The notes under the pieces are model-generated. The model did no database searches. It saw nothing but the letters and a program-made list of their open reading frames with translations, and was not told where the DNA came from. The translations under genes were made by a program, and so were the position numbers. From Duganella aceris (lineage in GTDB: Bacteria; Pseudomonadota; Gammaproteobacteria; Burkholderiales; Burkholderiaceae_D), in contig NZ_JAADJT010000003.1 in NCBI RefSeq assembly GCF_011090165.1, forward strand, positions 458,103 to 522,102: DNA of 64,000 nucleotides. The letters are read 5' to 3'. Of this stretch, positions 37,575 to 45,898 are shown piece by piece. The stretch's first letter is position 1. The number at the start of each line of letters is the position of its first letter.

Positions 37575-37598
37575 AAATGAAACGATTGCATTTCATTT
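37575..37598. promoter_or_regulatory. Palindrome between emrA-type and tetR-type genes
   Basis: AAATGAAA (37,575-37,582) and TTTCATTT (37,591-37,598) are 8-bp inverted arms with an 8-nt spacer, midway between the divergent starts. This is the expected place and form for a TetR-family operator. Direct proof is absent. Confidence 0.6.
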
Positions 37599-37641
37599 TA
37601 ATTTGGACTAGCATGACGGCATTCGCTATCATTTAGCCGCC

Positions 37642-38340
37642 ATGAAAATCACCGACCAAACCGCCGCCGCGCTGGCGGAGCCAGACTGTCCCGAATCCGA
37701 CCCGTCCTGCTGGGGCAAGTCCGCCGGCCGGCCGCGCGCCGCCGACAAGGAAGCCAGGCTGCAGGCGCTGCTGCACACGGCGGCCGAATTATTCCTGGAA
37801 AAAGGCTACAGCAAGGTCAGCCTGGAAATGATCGCCCGCGAAGCCCACGTCGCGGTGCGCACCATCTACGTCAAGTTCGGCGGCAAGGCCGGGCTGCTCA
37901 ACGCCGTCATCGAAAACGGCCGCGCCCACTTCTTCGCCGGCATGACCGACATGGCCTCCGACCCGCGCCCGCTGCGCGAGGTGCTGGAGGACTTCGCGGT
38001 ACGCTTCCTTGAACTGGTCTCGGCGCCCGCCTTCGCCAGCCTGCACCGCATGGTGGTGGCCGAGGCCAAGACCACGCCGGAGCTGGCCGAGACCTTTTAC
38101 GAAGCCGGCCCGAAGCGCACCCGCGAACAGCTGACGCGTTTCTTCAACCGTCCCGATGTCCGCGCCCAGATGCGCGCCGACGTGCCGCTGGACATGCTGG
38201 CGATACACCTGACCAGCTGCCTGTTGGGCGACAACATGGTGCGCATGCTGTTCCCGCCGGAACGCCAGCCGACCGAGGCGGAACTGCGCCAGCAGGCGAT
38301 CAAAGGCCTGGACCTGTTCCTGCGCGGCGTGATGGGTTGA
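37642..38340 (+). CDS. TetR/AcrR-family repressor
   Basis: A 232-residue regulator. About 35 unstructured residues precede the HTH (about 40-85), which has AAELFLEKGYSKVSLEMIAREAHVA.RTIY.KFGGK. The C-terminal domain is of the AcrR_C/TetR type, ending LDLFLRG. It is divergent from the efflux operon with a 133-nt shared upstream region containing a palindrome, so it most likely represses that operon and itself. Inducer unknown. Confidence 0.9.
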   Translation: MKITDQTAAALAEPDCPESDPSCWGKSAGRPRAADKEARLQALLHTAAELFLEKGYSKVSLEMIAREAHVAVRTIYVKFGGKAGLLNAVIENGRAHFFAGMTDMASDPRPLREVLEDFAVRFLELVSAPAFASLHRMVVAEAKTTPELAETFYEAGPKRTREQLTRFFNRPDVRAQMRADVPLDMLAIHLTSCLLGDNMVRMLFPPERQPTEAELRQQAIKGLDLFLRGVMG

Positions 38341-38397
38341 TTCTCCAGCCAGAATTTGCCATTTGTTCTATACTGTTTTTTTGAAAATGGAGCAGAC

Positions 38398-38577
38398 ATG
38401 AGCAGAACGAATCGACTGGACTGGAGCAAGCAAGTCACCCTGATGAATGAACGCATCAAAAATTTCCAGGCCAACCCCGGCCAGGAACAGCTGGACGCGG
38501 CCATCGCCGAACTGAAAGCTTACGCCGAAGCGGCCCGCACCGGCGGCATCGAAATCCCCGCATTGTTCACCACGTAA
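38398..38577 (+). CDS. Small conserved-looking protein, 59 residues
   Basis: A soluble 59-residue protein, charged at the start (MSRTNRLDWSKQ) with a helical middle and no signal or membrane segment. The ATG at 38,398 has GGAG 5 nt upstream, and codon use matches the neighbours. It lies between tetR and an alpha/beta hydrolase gene (15-nt gap) and may be cotranscribed with it. Function not recognised. Confidence 0.65.
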   Translation: MSRTNRLDWSKQVTLMNERIKNFQANPGQEQLDAAIAELKAYAEAARTGGIEIPALFTT

Positions 38578-38592
38578 GCCCCGGGCCGGCAC

Positions 38593-39531
38593 ATGAAACA
38601 CTTGCGCGCGCTGGCGATCGCCATCCTCCTGGCGGCCGGCGCCGGCGCCGGCTACTACCACTATAAAAATCCCGAGAAGCTCACGCTCGACGCCAGCGCC
38701 CGCAGCGCCGCCGGCGCACCCGGCGCCTACGCCACGCTGAGCGACGGCGTCACCCACTACGAAGCGGCCGGTTCGGCCGATGGCCGCGTCGCGGTGCTGG
38801 TGCACGGCTTCTCGGTGCCGTCCTATATCTGGGATCCGACCTTCGCCGCGCTGCGCGACGCCGGCTACCGGGTGATCCGCTACGACCTGTATGGACGCGG
38901 CCTGTCCGACCGCCCGGACGCCGCCTACGACGGCGCGCTGTACGACAAGCAGCTCGACGACCTGCTCGCCGCGCTCAAGGTGAGCGGCCCGGTCGACTTG
39001 TTCGGGCTCTCGTTCGGCGGCTACGTCACCGCGCACTACGCGTCCACGCATCCACAGCGGGTGCGCACGCTGAACCTGGTCGATCCGTCGAACACCGCAC
39101 CGACGCTGCCATGGCAATTCAGCACGCCGCTGCTCGGCCCTTACCTGTTCCAGGTCGGCGCCGTGCCGACCATGGCCGACAACCAGGCCGGCGACTTCCT
39201 GCACCCCGAACAATTCCCCGGCTGGGCCGAACGCTATCGCCCGCAGATGCAGTACCACGGCTTCGGCCGCGCGCTGTACCGATCGCGCCTGAATCTCGCG
39301 CACACCGACTTCGACGCCATCTACGCCACCATCGCGCGCAATGGCACGCCGGTGCAACTGATCTGGGGCAAGCAGGATCCGGTGATCCCGGTGGCGCAGT
39401 CGGCGCGTCTGCGCAAAGCCATGCCGGCGCTGGAGTACTTTGAAATCGACCAATCGGGCCACCTGCCGCAGATGGAGCAGGCGGCGGTCTTCAACCAGCG
39501 CATGCTGGCCTACTTGACGGCGCATCCATGA
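38593..39531 (+). CDS. Alpha/beta hydrolase, membrane-anchored or exported
   Basis: A 312-residue alpha/beta hydrolase with an N-terminal hydrophobic segment (about 5-22). The oxyanion region is VLVHGFSVPSYIW, the nucleophile elbow GLSFGG, the acid in WGKQDPVIP and the histidine in QSGHLPQMEQ. This matches the BioH/haloperoxidase-like group; substrate unknown. Its stop overlaps the GNAT gene start (ATGATGA), so the two are coupled. Confidence 0.9.
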   Translation: MKHLRALAIAILLAAGAGAGYYHYKNPEKLTLDASARSAAGAPGAYATLSDGVTHYEAAGSADGRVAVLVHGFSVPSYIWDPTFAALRDAGYRVIRYDLYGRGLSDRPDAAYDGALYDKQLDDLLAALKVSGPVDLFGLSFGGYVTAHYASTHPQRVRTLNLVDPSNTAPTLPWQFSTPLLGPYLFQVGAVPTMADNQAGDFLHPEQFPGWAERYRPQMQYHGFGRALYRSRLNLAHTDFDAIYATIARNGTPVQLIWGKQDPVIPVAQSARLRKAMPALEYFEIDQSGHLPQMEQAAVFNQRMLAYLTAHP

Positions 39532-40040
39532 TGAACATCCGCACCCTGCAAGCCGACGACGCCGAACGCCTGCTAGCGTTCGAACTGGAAAACCGCGTCT
39601 GGTTCGAGCAGCATGTCGAAGCGCGCGGCGATGCGTTTTACACGCCGGACGGCGTGGCCGCGCACATCGCCGATTACCTGCGCGACTACGCGGCAGGCGT
39701 CATGCATCCATGTGTATTGATCGACGACGACGGCGCCGTGATCGGCCGCGCCAACCTGCGCCGCATCGACAAGGCGACGGGCAGCGGCGAAGTGGGTTAC
39801 CGCATCGCCCACAGCCACGCGCGCAAAGGCCTGGCCAGCGGTGCGCTGGAACACTTGCAGCAGCTGGCGCGCGAGCGTTACGGCCTGCGCATGCTGAATG
39901 CCTGGATCGCGGAAGAGAATCTCGGCTCGCGCCGCGTGATGGAAAAATGCCACTTCAGCCGCGCTGCGCTGACGCCGTCGGTCAGCGTCACCGTCAACGG
40001 CGTGCGCCGCGACTCACACCTGTACCAGTGCCACCTGTAG
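39528..40040 (+). CDS. GNAT-family N-acetyltransferase (RimJ/RimL-like)
   Basis: A 170-residue acetyltransferase. The acetyl-CoA loop is seen around GEVGYRIAHSHARKGLASGAL, followed by LNAWIAEENLGSRRVMEKCHF, a RimJ-type pattern. It may acetylate the N-terminus of a ribosomal protein or another amine. Start codons ATGATG at 39,528 overlap the upstream hydrolase stop. Confidence 0.88.
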   Translation: MMNIRTLQADDAERLLAFELENRVWFEQHVEARGDAFYTPDGVAAHIADYLRDYAAGVMHPCVLIDDDGAVIGRANLRRIDKATGSGEVGYRIAHSHARKGLASGALEHLQQLARERYGLRMLNAWIAEENLGSRRVMEKCHFSRAALTPSVSVTVNGVRRDSHLYQCHL

Positions 40041-40044
40041 AAAA

Positions 40045-40371
40045 TTATTCCGCCGAGGCGATCGCCTGGCGGGCCCAGGCCAGCAGCTGTTCGCTGTCGT
40101 CCAGCAGGAACTCCGGCGCGGTGTAGAACTTGCGGACTTCGACCTGCCCCTTCCTGGTCACATAGGAAAACGGCTCGGCGCCGTGGGCGACGAAGTCGCC
40201 CCGCGTGGCGTCGCCGACGCGCAGGTAGAGCGTGCTGCCCATCACCCACGCGAACTGCTTGCCGTGATAGCTGAAGGCGCGACCGCCGAAAAACACCGCA
40301 TCCGTCACCGCCGCGCCCAAAGGCGCGAACTGCTCGCGGACATACGCGACGAATCCGGCGCTCGCGCCCAC
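40045..40371 (-). CDS. TfoX/Sxy N-terminal domain protein
   Basis: A 108-residue protein matching the TfoX N-terminal domain: FV.YVREQFAPLG, then MFGG-like FFGGRAFSYHGK, a LYLRVGD strand and a C-terminal LL...AR. It lacks the C-terminal TfoX domain, so a competence role cannot be assumed. The start is GTG at 40,371. It lies 2 nt after dsbA on the same strand. Confidence 0.84.
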   Translation of the reverse strand: MGASAGFVAYVREQFAPLGAAVTDAVFFGGRAFSYHGKQFAWVMGSTLYLRVGDATRGDFVAHGAEPFSYVTRKGQVEVRKFYTAPEFLLDDSEQLLAWARQAIASAE

Positions 40372-40373
40372 GC

Positions 40374-41033
40374 TTATTTGCGCGACTGCGCGACCAGCGC
40401 GTCCAGCACCTGCAAGGTCGCCTGGTTCAACTGCGCGCGCGGGATCTGGCCCGGATTGGCGGCATCGACGGCGCTCGGGTTGGTCGAGAAGCGGCCGTCG
40501 ACGATGATCGTCGGCGTACTGTTGACTTCATACGTGCTCGCCACGCGGCCGGCGTTTTTCAACTTCGTCATCACCGAGAACGAGTTGTAGACGGCCGTGT
40601 ACTTCTCCTTGTCGATGCCGTTCTTCACCGCCCAATCGATGTTGTCCGCATCGCTCTTCAGGCGGCGGCGCTCGACGTGCCAGGTGCTCAGGATCTTGGC
40701 ATGCAGCTGCTCCTCCAGCTTCATCGCCTCCAGGGTCAGGAACATGTGCGCTTCCGGATCGTTCTCCCCGGTCAGCGGCAAGTGGATGCGGCGGAACGTG
40801 ATGTTGTCGCCCTGCTTCTTGACCCACGCCAGCATGTCCGGCTCCAGCGCGTAGCACGCCGGGCAGTGATACATGAAGAATTCGATCACTTCGACCTTCT
40901 TGCCGACCGCCTGCACCGCCTGCGGCGTCTTCAGCGTGGTGTACTCGGCGCCGTTGCGCGGCGCGGCCGGCGAGGCGAACGCGGTGGCGGCGCACAGGCC
41001 CGCAACAACAATAGCAATCTTCAGCAAACGCAT
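40374..41033 (-). CDS. dsbA: Thiol:disulfide interchange protein DsbA
   Basis: A 219-residue periplasmic oxidase. The signal peptide covers about 1-20 (ending AFASP). The active site is CPAC (57-60), preceded by EFFMYH, and the cis-proline loop is NSTPTIIVDG. It inserts disulfide bonds in exported proteins. This may include the two-cysteine bacteriocin-like peptide at 48.3 kb, but that link is speculation. The ATG at 41,033 has GGAAGAAAG upstream. Confidence 0.94.
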   Translation of the reverse strand: MRLLKIAIVVAGLCAATAFASPAAPRNGAEYTTLKTPQAVQAVGKKVEVIEFFMYHCPACYALEPDMLAWVKKQGDNITFRRIHLPLTGENDPEAHMFLTLEAMKLEEQLHAKILSTWHVERRRLKSDADNIDWAVKNGIDKEKYTAVYNSFSVMTKLKNAGRVASTYEVNSTPTIIVDGRFSTNPSAVDAANPGQIPRAQLNQATLQVLDALVAQSRK

Positions 41034-41083
41034 GGTCTTTCTTCCTCGTGTCAGGTAAAGGCAGCAGAATAGCACCGTTCCGG

Positions 41084-42007
41084 CTAATCCTCCACCGGCC
41101 GCGCCTCCAGGCCGGCGATGTCCTTCATCAGCGCGATCAGGCGCGTCGCGCCCAGACCCAGCGGACGGTCGTTCAGCCACACCACGTCCACCCACAGCCG
41201 TACCTGGTTGCTCATGTGGGCGAAGCCGATGCCCAGCAATTCGCCACTGTCGAGCAGCGGCGCCGCCAGGCGCTTGGGCAGATAGGCCCAGCCCAGGCCA
41301 GCCTGCACCAGCCGCAGCGTCGCCAGATGGCTGTCGGTGCGCCAGACCTTGCGCGAGATGAGCACCCGCTCGTCGATGTTCTCGCCGGCCGCCTGCGCAT
41401 CGCGGCTGACGATGGCGATCTGGCGCATGTCGACCAGGTCTTCGAGCCGGAAGCGGCCGTTGCGCTCCCGCGCCAGCGGGTGCAGCGGCGAGATCACCGC
41501 CACCAGCATCTCGCTGCCCAGTTCCTGGAAGCTCTCGCGCTCATCGACGCGGGTGCGCTCGTAGATCAGCGCCAGCTGCGCCGCGCCGTCGTGCAGCATG
41601 CGCAGCGCGTCAGCCTGCGGCGCCGACAGCACCTCCACCTCCAGCGATGGGAACTCCTCCGCCAGCCGCGCCAGCGGATCGCTCCACGCCGCCGACAACA
41701 GCTCCGGCGCGATCGCCAGCGTCAGGCGCCGCTCCAGCCCCTGGTGCAGCGACAGCGCGTGCGCCTGCAGGCGGCGCAACTGGGCCGCCATCTGCCGCGC
41801 CTCGGCCTCCAGCGCCCGTGCCGATTCGGTCGGCCGTACCTCGCGCGAGCTGCGTTCGAACAGCTGCAAGTCCAGCTCCGCCTCCAGCTGCGCGATCGCC
41901 ATGCTGACGGCCGACGGCACCCGACCCAGCGCGCGCGCCGCCGCCGAGAAGGAGCCGTGATCCAGCACGGCGAGGAAGATCGCGACGGTGTCGCTTGAGA
42001 AGGCCAT
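41084..42007 (-). CDS. LysR-family regulator, divergent from a PACE efflux gene
   Basis: A 307-residue LysR regulator. The HTH (about 1-60) has FLAVLDHGSFSAAARALGRVPSAVS, and an effector domain (about 90-295) follows. It is divergent from the PACE-type efflux gene at 42,099 with 91 nt between starts. This is the same arrangement as AceR and AceI in Acinetobacter, where the LysR protein activates the exporter in response to its substrate. Confidence 0.92.
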   Translation of the reverse strand: MAFSSDTVAIFLAVLDHGSFSAAARALGRVPSAVSMAIAQLEAELDLQLFERSSREVRPTESARALEAEARQMAAQLRRLQAHALSLHQGLERRLTLAIAPELLSAAWSDPLARLAEEFPSLEVEVLSAPQADALRMLHDGAAQLALIYERTRVDERESFQELGSEMLVAVISPLHPLARERNGRFRLEDLVDMRQIAIVSRDAQAAGENIDERVLISRKVWRTDSHLATLRLVQAGLGWAYLPKRLAAPLLDSGELLGIGFAHMSNQVRLWVDVVWLNDRPLGLGATRLIALMKDIAGLEARPVED

Positions 42008-42098
42008 GCGCCTATGCTGTCAGAAAAATTGATAGCTGTCGACTTTTGCGATCACAAAATCTCGAATACCATGCGGTCTTGTCATTCGGAGAAACACC

Positions 42099-42521
42099 AT
42101 GCAAGGCCTCAAACGCAAAGTCATCTACGCCGTATTGTTCGAAATGATCGCGGTCGCGCTGACCAGCAGCCTGCTGATGCTGATGGGCGGGCATGACGCC
42201 GGGCAGGCCGGCGTCGCGGCGGTCGCCTCGTCGGCCATCGCGCTGCTGTGGAACCTGGTCTACAACACGCTGTTCGAAGCCTGGGAAGCGCGCCAGGCCA
42301 CGCGCGGCCGCGGCTGGATGCGCCGCGCCGCGCACGCCGCCGGCTTCGAAGGCGGCCTGGTGGTGATCCTGGTGCCGCTGTTCGCGTGGTGGCTGCATAT
42401 CTCGCTGTGGCACGCGCTGGTGCTCGACCTGGGACTGGTGCTGTTCTTCATGGTCTACACCTTCCTGTTTGCGCTCGCGTTCGACCGCGTCTTCGGGCTG
42501 CCCGCATCGGCGCAAGGCTGA
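42099..42521 (+). CDS. PACE-family (AceI-like) efflux transporter
   Basis: A 140-residue inner-membrane protein with four helices in two bacterial-transmembrane-pair repeats. The first repeat has KRKVIYAVLFEMIAV with a conserved glutamate in helix 1, WNLVYN and FE.WEAR. The second has HAAGFEGG and MVYTFLFALAFDRVFG. PACE proteins export chlorhexidine, acriflavine and polyamines with proton exchange. Length matches the family. Confidence 0.92.
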   Translation: MQGLKRKVIYAVLFEMIAVALTSSLLMLMGGHDAGQAGVAAVASSAIALLWNLVYNTLFEAWEARQATRGRGWMRRAAHAAGFEGGLVVILVPLFAWWLHISLWHALVLDLGLVLFFMVYTFLFALAFDRVFGLPASAQG

Positions 42522-42556
42522 GCTACAATCGAAGGCAATCGACCAATGGAGCCCAC

Positions 42557-43855
42557 ATGATCTTGAAACCGTTCGCCTTCGCCGCACTGACCCTTTCCAT
42601 GAGCATCGCCGGCGCCGCGCAGCTGTCGCCCATCGAGCAAAAGATCGTCGCCGAAGTCAAGGCGCATTCCGAACAGGGCCTGCAACTGCTGGAGCGCTCG
42701 GTCAACATCAACAGCGGCACCATGAACCACGAAGGCGTGCGCGAAGTCGGGAAGCTGTTCCGCGACCAGTTCGACCAACTCGGCTTCAAGACGCGCTGGA
42801 TCGACATGCCCGCGTCGGTGCAGCGCGCCGGCCACCTGGTCGCCACCCGTGAAGGCAAGCAAGGCAAGCGCCTGCTGCTGATCGGCCATCTGGATACCGT
42901 GTTTGAAAAGGACAGCCCGGTGCAGCTGTGGAAGCGCGACGGCGACCGCGTGCGCGGCCAGGGCGTCAACGACATGAAGGGCGGCGACGTCATCATCGTC
43001 GAAGCGCTGCGCGCCTTGCAGCGCGTGGGCGCCCTGGACAACACCACGATCAGCGTGATGTTCAGCGGCGACGAGGAAAACGCCGGCGACCCGATCGAAG
43101 TCTCGCGCGGCGACATGGTCGCCGCCGCCAAGCGCAGCGACATCGCCCTCGCCTTCGAAGCCACGGTGCGCAACAAGGAAGGCAAGGACACCGGTACCGT
43201 CGGCCGCCGCTCCTCGTCCGCGTGGGAGCTGGAGGTCAAGGGCAAGCAAGGGCACTCCAGCGGCATCTTCACCGAGACCGCCGGCTATGGCGCGGTGTAC
43301 GAAGCGGCGCGCATCCTGGACGGCTTTCGCCAGCAGGTGATCGAGCCCGACCTGACCTTCAGCCCCGGCCTGATCCTGGGCGGGACCGAAACCGGCACCG
43401 ACGACACCGGCACCAAAGGCCAGGCCGCAGGGAAGACCAACGTCATCGCCAGAACGGCCGTAGTGAAAGGCGACCTGCGCTACCTCAGCTACGAACAGCG
43501 CGACCGCGCGCACGCGAAGATGAAAGCCATCGTCGCGCAAAGTCTGACGGGCACCAGCGCCAGCATCGTCTTCCACGACCACTATCCGCCGATGTCGCCA
43601 ACGCCTGGCAACCTGGCGGTGCTGAAGGTCTACTCGCAAGCCAGCGCCGACGCCGGCCTGGGCGAGATCCCCGCCCTGCCGCCGGGCCAGCGCGGCGCCG
43701 GCGACATCCAGTTCGTCGCCCCGCTGGTCGATAGCCTCGACGGCCTGGGCGCCGCCGGCAACGGCGCCCACTCGCCGGACGAAGACCTGGAAATCGCCTC
43801 GATCGAACGCGCCACCATCCGCACCGCGATCCTGATATACCGCCTGACGCGCTAA
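42557..43855 (+). CDS. Exported M20-family metallopeptidase (carboxypeptidase G2-like)
   Basis: A 432-residue di-zinc peptidase. The signal peptide covers about 1-21. Metal ligands are visible as H111 and D113 in GHLDTV, D139 in GVNDMKGG and the catalytic E173/E174 in SGDEENAGD. A dimerisation domain and a C-terminal histidine (in NGAHSPDE) follow. This matches carboxypeptidase G2 (glutamate carboxypeptidase), which removes C-terminal glutamate, including from folates. It follows the PACE gene by 35 nt. Confidence 0.9.
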   Translation: MILKPFAFAALTLSMSIAGAAQLSPIEQKIVAEVKAHSEQGLQLLERSVNINSGTMNHEGVREVGKLFRDQFDQLGFKTRWIDMPASVQRAGHLVATREGKQGKRLLLIGHLDTVFEKDSPVQLWKRDGDRVRGQGVNDMKGGDVIIVEALRALQRVGALDNTTISVMFSGDEENAGDPIEVSRGDMVAAAKRSDIALAFEATVRNKEGKDTGTVGRRSSSAWELEVKGKQGHSSGIFTETAGYGAVYEAARILDGFRQQVIEPDLTFSPGLILGGTETGTDDTGTKGQAAGKTNVIARTAVVKGDLRYLSYEQRDRAHAKMKAIVAQSLTGTSASIVFHDHYPPMSPTPGNLAVLKVYSQASADAGLGEIPALPPGQRGAGDIQFVAPLVDSLDGLGAAGNGAHSPDEDLEIASIERATIRTAILIYRLTR

Positions 43856-43917
43856 GCTGGATCAAACTGTGCCGGCAACGTGAGTGCTACCATGGCCGAA
43901 TTCTTCAGGAGGACGCC

Positions 43918-44166
43918 ATGGAATTCTCGACGGTAGTCAACAGCGACGGCACGGTCACCATCCCTGCTGAAATACGGAAAATCTTTGGCATCCAGGAAGG
44001 TTCCAAGGTTGAGTGCATTATGAATGGAATACGCCTGGAAATGCGCGTGTTGGGCACCAAGCTGCCCATACCAAAATCCAAGCCGGTCAGCGGCTATGGC
44101 TTGGTCAAAAGCGACCGGCCATCAGTCGCGGTAGACCTCAATATCGGCGATCCAATTAAGTCATGA
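43918..44166 (+). CDS. AbrB/MazE-type antitoxin (VapB-like)
   Basis: An 82-residue protein with an N-terminal swapped-hairpin AbrB domain (VVNSDGTVTIPAEIRKIFGI.EG) and a toxin-binding tail. The ATG at 43,918 has AGGAGG upstream. It overlaps the PIN gene by 4 nt (ATGA), the usual coupled order of a vapBC operon. A 26-bp near-copy of its first codons lies at 48,755. Confidence 0.86.
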   Translation: MEFSTVVNSDGTVTIPAEIRKIFGIQEGSKVECIMNGIRLEMRVLGTKLPIPKSKPVSGYGLVKSDRPSVAVDLNIGDPIKS

Positions 44167-44447
44167 TCGGCCTGGATACCAACGTCCTCGCGCGCTACTA
44201 CATCGACGACAGCACTGATGCGGAAGCGAAACGCCAACGCCCTGCGGCACAACGCCTGATAGACTCAGGCCAGCCGCTCTCTGTCTGTAAAACAGTGATC
44301 GTCGAACTGGAATGGCTGATGCGCGCAGATGCCCTTCACCATGCCAGCTATCAACACTGCGACAGCATGGCTTCCTTTGACGAACGTAAATTCGCGCACC
44401 GCGTGGCCGTGATGAAACTTCATCCTCCCGTGGATGTTCCGCAATAG
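44163..44447 (+). pseudogene. VapC-like PIN toxin with apparent internal deletion
   Basis: The 94-residue frame starts like a full VapC (MIGLDTNVLARYY, first acidic residue D5) and reaches ELEWLMRA (48-55). It then continues at once with the C-terminal DALHHAS...MASFDERKFA segment. PIN toxins of this type are usually about 130 residues, so about 35-45 residues between the second and third active-site regions seem missing, with the frame kept. The PIN core helices would be lost, so toxicity is doubtful. The antitoxin gene remains intact. Confidence 0.72.
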
Positions 44448-44617
44448 CAAGGAAAATCGTGGGGTAAGGACAGCTCAACCTGGAACAAGCTTCATTTTCC
44501 CGGGCATCATCCACAAAAGGTAAATTCTGAAAATTAACTATTTCTTGAGCTTCTACAAATCGGCGACGCACTGAAAATGCCATCCTGCAAGTAAGACTAA
44601 ATCATGCGAGAGCAGCT

Positions 44618-45877
44618 ATGACGCGGGTGTCGCTATTCCGGGAAGAGGCCTTGTCTGCATCCCGGGTCCAATGGCTGGGTGAGATCGTACTGATTCGACC
44701 GCCGACGTTCGGTTTCCTTACAGCCATCGCGGCAATACTTGCCTTAATGATTGTCGCCCTGTTCTTCCTGTGCAGTTACACCAAGCGCAGCACCGTGAGC
44801 GGCCAGTTGATGTCGGACTTGGGTGTGGTAAGAGTCTATCCGCCCCAAGCAGGTATCGCGCTGCAAAAAATGGTGCGCGAAGGCCAGCTATTGCGCCAAG
44901 GAGACCTGCTCTATATTGTCTCAAGTGATCGCCAAACCATCACCCGCAGCGACATCCAAGCGGCTATCAGCCAACAGGTGGCACGCCGTCGACAATCTCT
45001 GCGCGATGAGCTGGAGCAGACCCAGCGGGCGCATCAGGACGACGAGCTAGCCTCGCGCAAGAAGGTAGACGCCTTGCTGGCCGAGCAGAGTAATGTAATC
45101 CGTCAGCTGTCATCGCAGCGAAACCGCGTCGAGCTATCCGAGGACGCGCTCAAACGCGGCGCGCAACTTTTCGACCAAGGCTTCATCTCCAAAGAGATCA
45201 TGCAGCAAAAACAGGCTGACTTGCTGGACCAGCGACTTCGTCTGCAAGCGCTCGAACGCGACGAGATCAACGTTGGCCGAGAGTTGCTGGCCGCGCGCAA
45301 CGACTTGGGGAATCAACCGCTCCGCCAGCATAACCAATTGGCGCAAATCGAACGGTTACTGGCAAACACGGATCAGGAATTGACGGAGAGTGAGGCCAAG
45401 CGCCGTATCGCCGTTACCGCGCCGGAGAGCGGCACCGCCACCGCCGTCACGGTCGAGGTCGGGCAAACCATCGATGGTGGCAAGCCGATGGTCAGCATCA
45501 TTCCAACAGGCGCGCAGCTGCAAGCACATTTGTATGCGCCGAGCCGCGCCATCGGTTTTATTCGTAAGGACGATCATGTTCTGCTGCGCTACCAAGCATT
45601 CCCATTTCAAAAATTCGGACACGCTCATGGCGTGGTGGAATCAATCTCCCAAACCGCTCTTCCCGCCAACGAATTCACCGGCGCCTCAACTGCGGGCGGC
45701 AACGCGGAACCGCTCTATCGCATCACGGTGAAACTGGCACGCCAGACTTTTCAGGCCTACGGCAGGCCACAATCGCTGCAGGCTGGCATGGTGCTAGAGG
45801 CCGATATCCTGCAAGAGAAGCGCAAACTCTATGAATGGGTGCTGGAGCCACTCTACAGCCTGACCGGCAAACTCTAG
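44618..45877 (+). CDS. HlyD-family adaptor of a bacteriocin-type exporter (CvaA/RaxA-like)
   Basis: A 419-residue membrane-fusion protein. A short cytoplasmic start is followed by one membrane helix (about 31-53). A long coiled coil (about 105-260, rich in Q, R and E) and a lipoyl/beta-barrel part (AP.SGTATAVTVEVGQTIDGG) come next. The C-terminus reads LQAGMVLEADILQE. It resembles the adaptors of colicin V and RaxST secretion. It is 21 nt upstream of the C39 ABC transporter gene. GC content is lower than in the surrounding core genes. Confidence 0.9.
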   Translation: MTRVSLFREEALSASRVQWLGEIVLIRPPTFGFLTAIAAILALMIVALFFLCSYTKRSTVSGQLMSDLGVVRVYPPQAGIALQKMVREGQLLRQGDLLYIVSSDRQTITRSDIQAAISQQVARRRQSLRDELEQTQRAHQDDELASRKKVDALLAEQSNVIRQLSSQRNRVELSEDALKRGAQLFDQGFISKEIMQQKQADLLDQRLRLQALERDEINVGRELLAARNDLGNQPLRQHNQLAQIERLLANTDQELTESEAKRRIAVTAPESGTATAVTVEVGQTIDGGKPMVSIIPTGAQLQAHLYAPSRAIGFIRKDDHVLLRYQAFPFQKFGHAHGVVESISQTALPANEFTGASTAGGNAEPLYRITVKLARQTFQAYGRPQSLQAGMVLEADILQEKRKLYEWVLEPLYSLTGKL

Positions 45878-45898
45878 TCGTTTGGCAAAGGAAATCCC

